Below are positions 19,041 to 30,218 of a DNA stretch of 64,000 nt, piece after piece. How positions within the stretch are numbered: the stretch's first letter is position 1; every line of letters starts with the position of its first letter. Source of the stretch: Eutreptiella sp. 'Long Island Sound 2002'. Its lineage: Eukaryota; Euglenozoa; Euglenophyceae; Eutreptiales; Eutreptiaceae. The stretch lies in assembly GCA_964036045.1 (NCBI GenBank), contig OZ038381.1, positions 125,991,708 through 126,055,707 of the forward strand, read 5' to 3'. The position numbers and the translations under genes are program-made. The notes beneath the pieces were generated by a model. That model worked only from the letters and a program-made list of their open reading frames with translations. It was not told where the DNA came from and did not search any database.

Positions 19041-21482
19041 AAAGAAGGTCCCTACTAGGACCGGGCCCTGCTGTACCCCTTCCAGCATTTCCTGTCACTC
19101 CTATGGTCTTGCTTCTCACCAGGTTCTGCATGATCTTGCCCTATCCTGCACAACTTCCCACAAGAAATAGTAAAATATGGCTCCTTCACACAAATCCTGA
19201 TCCCTTGCAATAACCAACTCCCAAGTACAATAGCTCAAATCCAAATAATCCACACTGAGGGCTTCCAAGGGTGTTTGAGGTCCCGTGTTGACACTCAACA
19301 ACTCCTTCTAACACGCCGGTCATCTCACGGTGCACACGGTGACACGGGCGTTGGGCATGTACATAGAATTGCACCAAAATGGATAACGAAGCCCTGAAAT
19401 TGGCATATGAACACAAATCAAGCAACATTGGGGAAAGATGGAGACATACACAATCACAGCCATAGAACCCTCATTCCCTGGACTCAAGAGCTTCCCTTGA
19501 CTCGCCAACATGCTGCCCTGAACCAAGTCAAATAAGATGGCTAAATGCCATGTGTCAAAAGTCACTACATAAACCCCAAAAATGTGTTCACACCCAAGCC
19601 TCTAAATCCTAGTCCAATGGGGGAGGTGGCGTGTCATGGCCCAGAGTGGCACTCAGGACCATGCCCTACCCTGACATAACTTTGGTTGGACTTGAAATCG
19701 ATTGGGCTTGGAGAATTGCCCCATGCAGATGACCTCACAACATAGCAAAATTAGGCAAATCACACCATAGTGCCCAAAATTCAATTAGATACTCAAAAAT
19801 GCATACGGCAAATATTCAAATGCTCCATGCATGTGTCAAACCGGAGGGTAATATACAAGGGTGATATGGACCAAAGATCCATGCCCAAGAATATCCCAAT
19901 ATTGGCTCCCAACCCCTTCCGGGTATACACATGCCATGCTTCACAAGTCAACTCACGAATTTGAGACCTAATTTTGTGAGGCCTCGTGTGCCACGCCAAA
20001 GTGACCACGTGATCCAGCATATGGTGAGGTACAACACCAAAGCAAATGCCAACATAAAAGCAACATACCATAGTTCACGGATCTCTAGGCACTTTACTGT
20101 TAGCCGACCAGTTGAGCACATAAAATACAAAAATGAGCATAAAATGAGGTCAAAAACATGCAAATGTTGCTAAATTCAAGATGGTCACAATAGTATATAA
20201 TTTGGCTCACCCATGGTATCAACATATGGTTCAAAACACAATTGCCTGGGACCATTCAAAAACAACCCCCCCCTTTGAATCCCCACATGGACGCATAGGG
20301 ACACCTTCGAACCTCCTCACGACCCGCACCATGAAAATGGGAAAATTGGAGATGGCGCTGCTCCGTCGCTCCGTAAGCCTTCCCACATGCACTATATGTG
20401 CGGTAGACTTAGTCTAGCGCTATGGAGCGCACCATTAGAACATGGGCAAAGCCTTTGCCACGTGGGACTCCATATATCTTCCTACAAACGGAGATATATA
20501 ACATGGGCGTGAGCATAGCGAAGCACATACCATGCATATAACACATACCCTCAAACATGGCTCCCACCATGGTATGTCAATGACCCTCCATGGCCATAAC
20601 GTCACGTTACAAATACGTAAGAACCCAAGAAACGTTTCTATGCAACACCAACACTCATGCAGTACTCTCGAAAGTCGCATTAAAATATCAGTTGCATGGT
20701 CCAAGAGTTATATATAACTTTCTACCCTCTTGACCATTATCCCTTGCTACACCAGGCATGTGTACACACCAAGGGCGTTTGATCATCCCTGAATTAAGTT
20801 GAAACCAAGGCGATTTTAGCCCATATCTCAAAATTGAAATTCCTCATAGTGAGCGGGAGAAATGATCTTTCAAAGTGGTCTCACGAATCAATTTTGCTTC
20901 ACCTATATCTCGAAGAAAAATGGAGGAGACAACAAAAGGAAGGTTGATTCGTGATCGGGGAAAAATGTAAGACCAATCGAAATTCATCATATCCAGTGCG
21001 GCGACCTCGAAATTGAAAATCCAATTTTGAATCTCTTAAAAAATCAGATCAATTTTGCGAGTGTATAACATGAAAATTGCGGAAGCAACGAACCCTTTTC
21101 TGATGAAAGTTGACCCTTCATCGGGGTTTTCGCTAAAATATCTGGAAATAACAGTTAACCAAGCGGTTACCGCAAAATTGCGAGCCAACTGCCAGTCGCC
21201 GATACATTGACAATCAGAACGGATCGCTGAAAAATTACGGAAACATTATGATAAAAAAACCCTGTTGATTCCTGATGTTTTGATATATAAATCTCAGCCG
21301 GCGGCGCCTTGGTATTGAATGTGGCCGCTCATTGGTGGAATGGCCAAGCCTATCACAACATCACATCAGGTTAGGTCAGGTGGATGGGAGAGTACGATAT
21401 AAGCCAATGGCGGCTTGCCGGCCCATAGATACACACACCCCAAGTGACCAAAAGATGGCCACGGGGGTCCGAACCGGCTTGA
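19041..21482 (-). repeat. 5' LTR of B1 (about 2.44 kb)
   Basis: Homologous throughout to 59005-61359 (B2), and over its last 880 bp to the B1 3' LTR. The start should be TGAAGCC but reads TCAAGCC at 21482. The far end is CTTCTTTA rather than ...CA. Unusually long for a Gypsy LTR and AT-rich. It contains no convincing ORF. Confidence 0.8.
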
Positions 21483-21900
21483 ATGTGCACTCTTTGTTTT
21501 TGGGTCCCATAGGTGCTGAGGTGGCATGGCTTGTGGCGCTGAGGTCACTGCCATGTCACATGGGAACCTCCTACTTAGCTAGACTGACTGGGTATTGAAC
21601 CCAGGACCTCTCAAGAAGAGGTACCCCTGCCCCTAGGGTGCATACCACTAGGATAGATAAGAATTCATGAGAAAACATAGATAAATTCATAGGCTCTGCC
21701 TCAGTATATCAGTGCCTCAGTGAACTCAGCAAAAGATGTTTTAATGCACATTGCTTCGGGATTCAGGGGTCCAGACAACATCCTGATTTAGTGTTTGGGT
21801 CTTTAGGTCAAAATGTGTTATCACCCATTTTGGTTAGGCCAATAATAAGATAAAAATGCAAGAGTGCTTAGAGCCCCTGTAATACAACTAACGTATACCC
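21483..21900 (-). repeat. S repeat with tRNA-like core, inverted copy
   Basis: Reverse complement of the family seen at 28800-29098 and 33169-33425. It shares AAAGAGTGCACAT at the end, the T-arm-like CTGGGTTCAATACCCAG, and TTTTGACCTAAA further in. It joins B1's LTR on one side and the truncated 5' end of A2 on the other. Confidence 0.7.
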
Positions 21901-21923
21901 TAAAGCATTGGAAAAGCAGTTTT

Positions 21924-22568
21924 TCTTACTCCTCCAAAACTGAGGACTATCGGCTCCTGGGAGATGTCTTAGACCAAGGTCTGAAGGAGTTGGGATACTT
22001 GCGGGAAGACCGGAACGTGGAGCTATTCGCCAGCGGCAAGCAACATGTCCTGGACCTCTACTGCAGCAGGGGGAAAAGCTGCTGCTACAAATTTTACTGG
22101 CCCTCTTTCGGGATGGCCTACGGGAACCAAAGATTCAGTGAACTGGGGAAGGTCCTGACCAAGGTGGCCCTGGAACGTTTCCGTATGGTCCTGTGCTCTC
22201 CCGATTGGGGAGTCCATGTGGGAAATGAGTACTGGCATACTCTATTGGACAAGCTGACGCTCACCTCCATCCAGCTGCCGGATGACGCCATGTACGTGCC
22301 TCTGGGCCGCAAGACGCCCATCGGGAAACCTGGATGGGGGGGCATGCTAAGCGTGGTGGACGGGAGCCTAGCTCCAGTGCCCTGGGAAGATCTGGACCCT
22401 GCTATGGTCCAGGAAATTCAACGTGAGAGCAGCGGCTACACCCTGGACGTCCTGAAAAGTCAACTACGACCTCCAGTACCGTGGAGACTACTCCTGGGGG
22501 AGACCAGTACGTCGTGTCTGACACTGTTGCCCCCAACTCCCCCTGCCGTGTATCTAATCCTGATGTAG
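21924..22568 (+). pseudogene. A2 Pol N-terminal segment with DAM-like domain
   Basis: Open from the junction with the S repeat to a TAG at 22566. The linker SKTEDYRLLGDVLDQ is followed by the DAM-like domain (21960-22313), a G/S/P-rich stretch (MLSVVDGSLAPVPWEDL) and a degraded tail. There is no true start because the element is truncated. A frame change then leads to the next block at 22651. Confidence 0.65.
21960..22313 (+). other. DAM-like (DIRS-type methyltransferase-like) domain in A2
   Basis: NVELFASGKQHVLDLYCSRG, then YWPSFGMAYGNQRFSELGKV, then KVALERFRMVLCSPDWG, YWHTLLDKLTLTSIQLPDD and AMYVPLG. This is the clearest copy. LFAS, the Y-x-N-x-x-F-S box (in place of N-P-P-F), the V-L-x-K helix and the S-P-D-W-G turn match the DIRS/phage DAM layout as I know it. 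Pro residues of NPPF are changed, so catalysis is doubtful. Confidence 0.6.
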
Positions 22569-22650
22569 TCTGAGAGTGTGGGTTATCCGAGCTAGCCAGC
22601 TCTATACACTCTGATGACGGGACTGAGCATGACGCCTTCTTCGTGCAGAC

Positions 22651-25077
22651 GTGCGTGGAGGAAATGGAGAACACCGAGTACGTTGCCCCACTGAAACCCC
22701 TGCTCTCCATGAGGGGAGAGGAGCTCCTGGACGAGGATTTGGACCCCGATCGTGGCTGAGAGAGTACCTGGACTCCAAGAGGAGATTGGTGGCGAAACAG
22801 CTATGCTACGCTAGGCCTACCCGCCGCTCATGGCCGTTGAAGCAAGGGTCTATTGGAGATATCTCCCAACTGAAGGAGGACCTAGAACAGAAGATTACCA
22901 CCTGGCAATGAGAGGTGGATCTGAAGCTCATGAGGAGTGTATGGGGTGCCCATGTCAGGACCCCAGAGGAGGATGAACTGTCAGAGGATTGTGTATGCAA
23001 ACCCCCTCTAGTGTGCCTATGTTGTCACCGACCACCTGAGACTGTGGAACGAGACCTTCTCTACGCCTATCAAGGACTGAAGGATACGAACCAGGATCTC
23101 CTCCCTGCTTCTATACCCCAAGGGGCAAGGAATCTACACTCTGACGAGGACATGGAGGACAAGATCAAACTCTTGGACCCTAGAGTACAGAGGCTGATGA
23201 GCACCTACTTGGAGGTATTCGCACAACTACCCCCTCCAGCATCCTGTGACAGCCTGGTACGGATGGACCTCAAGCTGAAGCCCGGGTTCGTGGGTCACAA
23301 GATAAGAAGGAGACCCTATCCGGCTCCTAAAGAGCAGGCTGATGAGATAGAGCGACAGATACAAGAATGTATCGACGCTGGCCTGGTCCTGGAGTACAAG
23401 GATTGGGACCACCCCGAACACTGCATTCCCTGTTTCCTGCCGGCTAAGCCTGGGTCTACAGCCAAACGACTGGTAGTGGACTATGGAGAGCTGAACAAGA
23501 AGACGTTGAACCACTCAGAGTCCATTCCTAATATGGAGTCAACCCTCGAGAAGATAGCCGCCTGCCGCTACAAGACGAAGATGGACAAGGGAAGTAGATT
23601 CTGGCAAGTGGACCTGACGCCCAATGCCCAGGAACTCCTAGCCTTCATCACCCCTCAGGGGAGGGTGTTCAAGTGGAAGGTCATGCCCTTTGGCGTGGCC
23701 AACGCACCCGCTCTTTTCCAAGAGCTGATGAACAAGATCCTATCCATCCTACGTCGAAGACCTGTGGTGCAAGAACTCATATCCCAGGGCGCCCAGGTGG
23801 AAGCTCACATCCACAATGTATGCCTGGGAAAAAATATCCAAGAGGACCACCTAATCCTCTCGGGCGAGTTCCTTGCGGTCTGCCAGGAGAACCACACCAG
23901 ACTCAAGCTGGAGAAGTGTGAGTTCATGCAGGAGACTATGCAGTACCTGGGGTTCGACATTGGCTATGGGTGGTGGACCCCAGCGGCCTCTGAGGCCAAA
24001 CCCCTGATGGATGCTAAGGTACAACATGAAGGCCCCAAGAAAGGACTCCATGATGTACCCAGTTTCATTGGCGCTTGCAACTTCTACCGCCCCCATATCA
24101 AGAATTTCACCTACACCAGCGCCATCCTGACGGACCTCATCAAGAAGAGTACTACCTGGCGCCGGAGCCCTCAAGAACAACAAGCGTTTGACAAGCTCAA
24201 GGACAAAGTGGCCAACGCTAGCTGCCTGGGCGTGCCTGAAGCACAGAGGGAGATTATCCTGGTGACCGACGCCAGCAATGTGGGCGGAGGTGGAACGCTG
24301 TTTCAGTGGCAAGCACTAGAGAAGGAGGAGTTCGACTCGGCCATTTCCCGATGGGGTACTGATGGACTAAACCGACACGGTACTCTCAAGCACAGCTACC
24401 CTGACGACAAATGGGTCCTGGTTCCCCTGGGTCATTTGAATTGGAAACGGAACCAGGCCCGGGGTAACTACTCCACCTATGAGCAGCGACTGCTCGCGGG
24501 TATGCTGGTGCTATCCTCTCAGTCCCGACTGTTGGGGAGTAACCCAGTGGTTTGGCTGTGCGACCAAGAACCGGTCCGTACCTTCCAGAAGGGACCCCCA
24601 CCTGAGAAGGCTAAGCTCAGGCGCTGGTGGACCTACCTGAGCCAGCTACGGCTCTCAGTACCTCATATCCAGGGCGTCAAGAACGAGTGTCCGGACTACA
24701 TTAGCCGCAACAACTTCCACGACATGATTGGTGCCAGGTCTGAGGAGCTAGCCAAGGAGGCGTGCAGCCGTATGGATGTACACCTGGACCTGAACCTGAC
24801 CATGATCAGACCTCTAGATGGACTGCGACAAGTGGAGTACCTGAAGGAGTTTGAAGATATCTGCAAACGCCTGGAGAGGCGTCTCGAACCCGTCCTGGTC
24901 AACCAGGAACAGTGGAAGCGGGACAGGACCTACCTCTGGCATGAGGACCGGAAAGTCGTGCCTAGCGACGAAATTCCAGCACTCCTCAAGTGGACCCATG
25001 AGTCCAGTGGTCATGTGGGGGCCAACCGTACCCTGAGGCTGTACGAGCAGTGGTTCAACCTCTACGTGGACGGATGA
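22651..25077 (+). pseudogene. A2 reverse transcriptase and RNase H
   Basis: Mostly one frame with a TGA at 22909-22911. RT hallmarks: KRLVVDYGELNK, MDKGSRFWQVDL and FKWKVMPFGVANAPALFQ. The catalytic YXDD box reads AHIHNVCLG where element C has VYIDDVLFG, so both Asp residues are lost. RNase H: IILVTDASNVGGGG, STYEQRLLAG and WLCDQEPVRTF, then NECPDYISRNNF. The integrase zinc-finger start LKWTHESSGHVGANRT follows before a TGA at 25075-25077. A long undamaged frame with a dead active site is notable. Confidence 0.85.
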
Positions 25078-26383
25078 CGAGCTGTGAAAAGCGGTCCAGC
25101 CTACCGTGGACAAGTGCCCATGTCGGTCCTGTAAACCTGGGGATATTGGGGACAGAGGTCTCTATTCGACTCTCCGTATCCCCCACTGTGCCAACAGTGT
25201 TCTCTACGTGGACTACACGGGGATGCCTAAGTTCAGGGACTATGACGTTGCCCTAGTGGTAACCTGTGGGTTGACCAGGTTTACCAGGGTGTTCCGATGT
25301 ACTAAACACATCACCGGCAAGGAGACCATGAAGATACTCCTCGAGGAGTGGTTCTGTGTCTATGGGGCACCCAAAGAGATGAACTCAGACGAGGACGTCC
25401 GAGTACGCTCCGACAGTGACTCGTACAAGAGAGTCCTGAGGTCCCTCAATGTCCAGGTGTCAACGGGGATTCCCTATACTCATACCAGTAACCCCCTATG
25501 TGAGCGACAGATTCGTGTTCTCAAAGGGAACGTAAGGATATGGTGCAAGACTGAGCGCACCAAAGACTGGGTGAGACTACTCCCGGTCATATCCTTGATG
25601 ATGATCTCCCAAGAGAGTTCGGTAACTTGCTATACGCCCCATGAGCTGTTCATGGGACGCCCGGCGTGGTTCCTATATGCTCCCTATCCTGAGGATTCCT
25701 ACTCCACTGTGGGTAAGTGGGTGAAGGAGCAACAAGACAAGGTGGACAAGGCCAAGGCTATTCTCTGGAGAGTGAGGCAGCGCCAGTGGAACAAGAAGAA
25801 CAAGCACAGGGTGCCAGCCTCCTACCAAGAGGGAGACTGGGTGCTGGTGCACCATAGTCCGCTACCCGCCTGGCCATGCTCCACCAGCGATGACCCCTAC
25901 TTTGGGCCCTACAAGATCCTATCTCTGGATGGTCACCGTATCACCGTGCGGTGTTCTCCCCCACTAGGGGGGACCCTGGTGTGCGCTGCTCAACAGCTCA
26001 AGCGCTACTACGACCCGGAGGACCTCTGTGGGGAAGAATGGGAACTAAATGACGAGGAGATTGCCGCTCTGGACCTACAGGGCGCTGCCAGCCCAATGGA
26101 AGTAGAAGGAGTACTCCCCGACATGAATACCGAGGAGATGGCTAACGAAGGCTTCTACCTGGTGAAGTTGGTCATCCGGCACCGCTATCGCCAAGGGTGG
26201 CGTTTCCTCACCCTCTGGGAATGGTTTGCAGTTGAAGAAGCTACCTGGGAACCCTTCTCTACCTTTGTTCTTCCTGAGGGACGCCTGAATTCTGTTCTGG
26301 TAGACTACGTGTCCCAGAACAACCTGGGAGAGTTGCTGAGGCTCGCTGAAACGCTTGCCTGTCAGAAGAAACCCAGGGACTGA
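25078..26383 (+). pseudogene. A2 integrase and chromodomain
   Basis: The frame is shifted relative to the RT block, with a TGA just after it. It starts with the second half of the zinc finger (KCPCRSCKPG). Integrase core: LYVDYTGMP (Asp), MNSDEDVRVRSDSDS (Asp) and NPLCERQIRVLKG (Glu), a complete D,D,E set. It is followed by an SH3-like part (YQEGDWVLVHHSPLP, FGPYKILSLDGHRITV) and a C-terminal chromodomain (YRQGWRFLTLWEWFAVEEA, TWEPFSTFV). The stop is at 26381-26383. Confidence 0.85.
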
Positions 26384-26880
26384 ACCATTCCTATACCTGC
26401 CTATGTGTGTGTGAGTGTGCTGATCCTGAGGACCTTTGAGCAAGCTGCAGAAATGGTGTCCCCATTATACCCAAGTCTGCACCCTTGCTGAACCCGGCGG
26501 ATGTCTTACCGGTGCCACGGGGTGCGCCCCGGGTTTCTCCGCCCCTAGGTGCCCAATTTCTGTGCTGGCACCAGACTTTCTTGGAAGAATGCCCAGCGAC
26601 AACGCCAAGGTATTGGTTTTCCTACCTGCCTGCCTACTACAGGGGAGGGGTAGCCAAAAGCTATTAGGCATGAAAACGCCTGTTTGCTATGTGGCCAAAA
26701 CCTAGACTACCACTGCCACTGCCCACCAAAACCCTGATAAAATTTCAGGAAACAGGCGGGACAGTGACACACACACTACAGGTCCTACACTCACTACAGC
26801 GGCACCAGCCATCGAAGGATGAGGGGGCTCTGAGGACCAAGCCCTGACCCTGGCGTGCCACTCCTACACACACACGCTAC
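26384..26880. other. A2 downstream region, no gene
   Basis: Mixed-composition sequence after the A2 stop. A purine-rich ACAGGGGAGGGG lies near 26638. No LTR end was identified. Confidence 0.3.
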
Positions 26881-27190
26881 TGGGTGTTGATGATGAGGGT
26901 GTCACAGGCCCTAGTGGCCTACCTGTGAAAGGGACAAGAGAACACAGCGCTACTAAGCGACTGTGGCCTAACAGGGACGCCACTACGCGTTTCCCTGTTA
27001 GGGCTTGGAGGGACTGGGTGCTCAGGTTGCGTGCACAGCGTGGATGTCGAAGCTGTCGGACTGCCCTCGCCACTCCTGGCTAAGGGGCAGTTTGTTGATT
27101 GTGTGATCAGCGCCGTATGTTTTAGCACGGCATGGGACTGCACCAATTCACCCTACCTGCCCACCTGTAAAGCAAAGGCAAATGACTTGG
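26881..27190. repeat. Fragment related to GC-rich insert E
   Basis: Shares AGAACACAGCGC, GGGACGCCACTAC, TAGGGCTTGGA and TGCACCA(A/C)TTCACCCTAC with 35140-35700 inside E, in the same order and orientation. Contains the hairpin at 26967-27002. Confidence 0.5.
26967..27002. other. Hairpin with 11-bp perfect stem
   Basis: CCTAACAGGGA pairs with TCCCTGTTAGG across a 14-nt loop. A related hairpin at 35502-35537 has CCTAGCAGGG / CCCTGCTAGG, so one pair changed from A-T to G-C on both arms. Confidence 0.6.
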
Positions 27191-28730
27191 GTTTGAGACG
27201 GAGGAACCAAGACAGCCTCCAAGTAGTATACGCTTCTCAGGCTGCCCCATAATACCCTGTTCCCAAACCCAAGTGCAAACAAGCAAGCTTAATGAACTCC
27301 ACCCATTCTCTTAAAGAAGGTAGGGTCGAGCCCCTTGGGTAACCTAAACAAGGGTTTTACCGTGCGCAACACGTGTGGCCTACCCTTTAATGCGTCATAT
27401 GCATGCACACTTATGCACGAAGGTTCCGATTACTCTTTTCAACCAATCCACATCTCAATCACGTACTCCACCAGGGGGTGGCCCCTTCTGGGCTTACTTA
27501 CCTTACCTACCGCTGGAGAGCAAAGCAAGGGCAGAATAAAACGAGACACAAGCAAAGCAAGCGTTTATGCACGTGTGTGCATGTTCTAATCAGTGCTACA
27601 GAAAAGGGAGGTTGGTGTGTAGGAGCAGTTGTCATGGTTGCCCCGCATTGCATCGCAGGACAGGACATTTTGCCCCACATGACAACCACTATGTGGCCGA
27701 AGGCCATCGTTTTTGCCCTAATCTCACCTCTAATCATCGTGCAAACTTCTAATCTGTCCCTCTACTCTATGTTTGCGTTGCTACACGGCGAGTTCACGGT
27801 AACACGAGACAAGCAATGTGCATGCTGCATACGATGCAAACAAGACCTGTATGTTTCTACCTTGTTCTTTGAATTCATATTGAGTTTCTTGGATTCTTTC
27901 TTCTTGATTTCTCCTAGAAGAAAACGTGGAATTTTCACGTTTATTACTTATTGTGTGTCTCGTCATTTTCTTATTATTACATGACATAATGTTATAATCT
28001 TATTATTTCTGTCTTTTCTGGCGCCCAATTAGGATGCGCTCCGGCGCGCCGCTTTTCTCTGCGTGTAAATCCTGGAATTTAAAACTCCTGTGATGAAATA
28101 AAACTCTGTAGAAATATGCATTTAATGCACATGGAGATTCTGGACAGGTGTGTGCCGTCAGAAAAATTCTACGCCGTCATTTGACGGATTTTGGTGTTTG
28201 CGTCGATCGTTGCGTGTTTGTCAGTCCCTCAACCCTTCGTCCTTTCTCTGCAGATATCCTGGAGCGCCAACAGTGGAGTAGGCCGTGTTCAGGGCGAAAA
28301 ACTGACTCCTGGACCACTGTCCTGAATCTCAAACCCCCATGAGGGTAAATTAATTTTCCACGCCATTAAGGACAGATCAGGTCTGACAGCAGGTTCATCG
28401 AGACCCCAGACAGCGTGCCCTGATCATATCCTGCGTTGGGTTTTGCGTATTGCACTGCGTATTGCCATTTTGAGGGATAGGATTGTGCACACATGAATCG
28501 GAATGCCCATTCTAACCCCCTACCAAGCCACAGCTGCCCCAGCGAAGCCAATGAGCGCAGTGGGAGCTGTAGGTGTCTCTTCTGACTCAACAGAACCTGG
28601 CGACTGCCCTGATGCAGCGCCTTCTTTCCAATGTTAGGGATGTTATAGGAAATTTTTCCATAGATGTTGAAGCCATGGGGAGGCCAAAAAAAATTCCCTT
28701 TTTCCTTTAAAATGCGACAGTGGTGGCCAC
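27191..28730. other. Unassigned AT-rich region
   Basis: No coding region that I can support. Short ORFs up to about 190 codons lack composition or motifs. TCTGGCGCCCAATTAGG at 28017 resembles a primer site but has no LTR beside it. Confidence 0.3.
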
Positions 28731-28800
28731 CACAGCACAAGGGGGAAGTAAGAAAAAGTGTATTTCCCTGCCAAAAGGTTAGCTTTAGTTGTTATAAAGG

Positions 28801-29098
28801 GGCCTAAAGGCATAACTCATTTTTGGCTTAGTATTGGCCTATCCAAAAAAGGGGTGATGGGACATTTTGACCTAAAAAAGCAAGCATTGAACAATGGATG
28901 TTGTGTGGACCCCTGAGCCCCCAACTGATTGATCTTATACACCATTTCCTGGACTGACTGAGGCGCTGACATTGATCCAGAGCCTATACATTTTTCTTTG
29001 TTCTCTCATGAATGCTTAGCTATCCTAGTGGTCTGCACCCTAGGGGGCTGTGGCAGCTCTTTTTGAGAGGTCCTGGGTTCCATTCCCAGTCAGTCTAG
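28801..29098 (+). repeat. S repeat, forward copy with tRNA-like core
   Basis: TTGGCCTATCCAAAA onward is homologous to the inverted copy at 21483-21900. The tRNA-like core (29017-29098) has AGCTATCCTAGTGGTCTGC and the T-arm-like CTGGGTTCCATTCCCAG. It is cut by insert F1 directly after CAGTCAGTCTAG. Confidence 0.7.
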
Positions 29099-29850
29099 GT
29101 AGGTAGGTAGGTCGACTCGGGACTGGGGCTGCCCCGCAGGGGGGACTTACCAAGGGGCTTTTGCTCACCCACCCGCGGCCCTACTTCACGTGCCCCCACA
29201 AAGCGGCTCCCCCACATGGGGGAAGGGCACGGTCGCCGCGAGCAGTACCCTACAGCGGGTTCTGCCCAGAGAGGTAACCCATGTTCGACCGAAGTCTCAC
29301 ATTCCTCTCCTTCGGGCGGATGATACGTGGGGGAGGGTCCCAGCGCACATCCTCATCAACCTCCGGATTCTGGGGCCCAGGGGCCCGGAGCCAGGCCATA
29401 GGCCCTGTCCTGCAGGCACCCCCACCTGGGTTGGTTTTCAGTAGGTGTGGGGCGACTTGAAGAAGCACGTGCTACGGGACTCGCATGCCGTGGCGCACAC
29501 TCACACCTCCTGACTCGGTCGAGCTTGCCCTCTCCCGGGGGGCCGGGGGTTCGAAGTAGGTCGTTGTGGCCGGTTGGTCGGTCGTATGGTACGGTTGCGG
29601 TGTAGTTTGGTAATGTAGGTTGGTCGGTTGCGTGATGGTAGAGTCAAGTTTTGTTCGTGGGCATGGTCGTCGGCGGGCGCGGCGCACCACGGCGTCACCA
29701 ACCCTTTGGACGCAGTCCCTGTTTCGACCCGTGCACGCCTGGCTTGTTTGGTGTTGGCCGGCTTGCGTGTGGTCTGTTTACGGTCAAGTGGTGGCTGCAG
29801 CTGCGGTGTTGTTGGTTCGCAGTTGTCTTGGCTGCCTCATGGTCGGCCAT
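29099..29850 (-). mobile_element. GC-rich insert F1, 5'-truncated
   Basis: The left end is a (GTAG)n run, i.e. a 3' (CTAC)n tail on the minus strand, followed by a body identical to the first 750 bp of F2. It lies between two copies of 28731-29098. No protein-coding signal. Confidence 0.6.
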
Positions 29851-29920
29851 CACAGCACAAGGGGGAAGTAAGAAAAAGTGTATTTCCCTGCCAAAAGGTT
29901 AGCTTTAGTTGTTATAAAGG

Positions 29921-30218
29921 GGCCTAAAGGCATAACTCATTTTTGGCTTAGTATTGGCCTATCCAAAAAAGGGGTGATGGGACATTTTGACCTAAAAAAG
30001 CAAGCATTGAACAATGGATGTTGTGTGGACCCCTGAGCCCCCAACTGATTGATCTTATACACCATTTCCTGGACTGACTGAGGCGCTGACATTGATCCAG
30101 AGCCTATACATTTTTCTTTGTTCTCTCATGAATGCTTAGCTATCCTAGTGGTCTGCACCCTAGGGGGCTGTGGCAGCTCTTTTTGAGAGGTCCTGGGTTC
30201 CATTCCCAGTCAGTCTAG
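29921..30218 (+). repeat. S repeat, second forward copy
   Basis: Identical to 28801-29098. Followed by the tail of F2 at 30219. Confidence 0.7.

Larger units (their letters stand above)
9718..21482 (-). mobile_element. Chromovirus B1 (Ty3/Gypsy), nearly full length
   Basis: Minus-strand order: 5' LTR (21482-19041), primer site, gag, protease, DAM-like domain, RT, RNase H, integrase and C-terminal chromodomain, purine tract, then a 3' LTR truncated to about 880 bp. The 3' LTR keeps its TGAAGCC start (10593) but stops matching at 9718. A second copy, B2, enters from the right window edge. B1 has several stops and frameshifts and an altered integrase active-site residue, so it is inactive. Confidence 0.88.
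21901..26383 (+). mobile_element. Element A2 (Ty3/Gypsy chromovirus), 5'-truncated
   Basis: Homology to the A family starts at SKTEDYRLLGDVLDQ (from about 21924), the same point where A1 ends. Gag and protease are absent. Order: DAM-like domain, RT, RNase H, integrase, chromodomain. The parts lie in three reading frames with few stops. No LTR was recognised on either side; a purine run AGGGGAGGGG at 26640-26649 could be a purine tract. Confidence 0.82.

Noticed and set aside
28017-28035. Retroviral-type primer site TGGCGCCC
   Set aside because: No LTR end beside it and poor match beyond eight bases.
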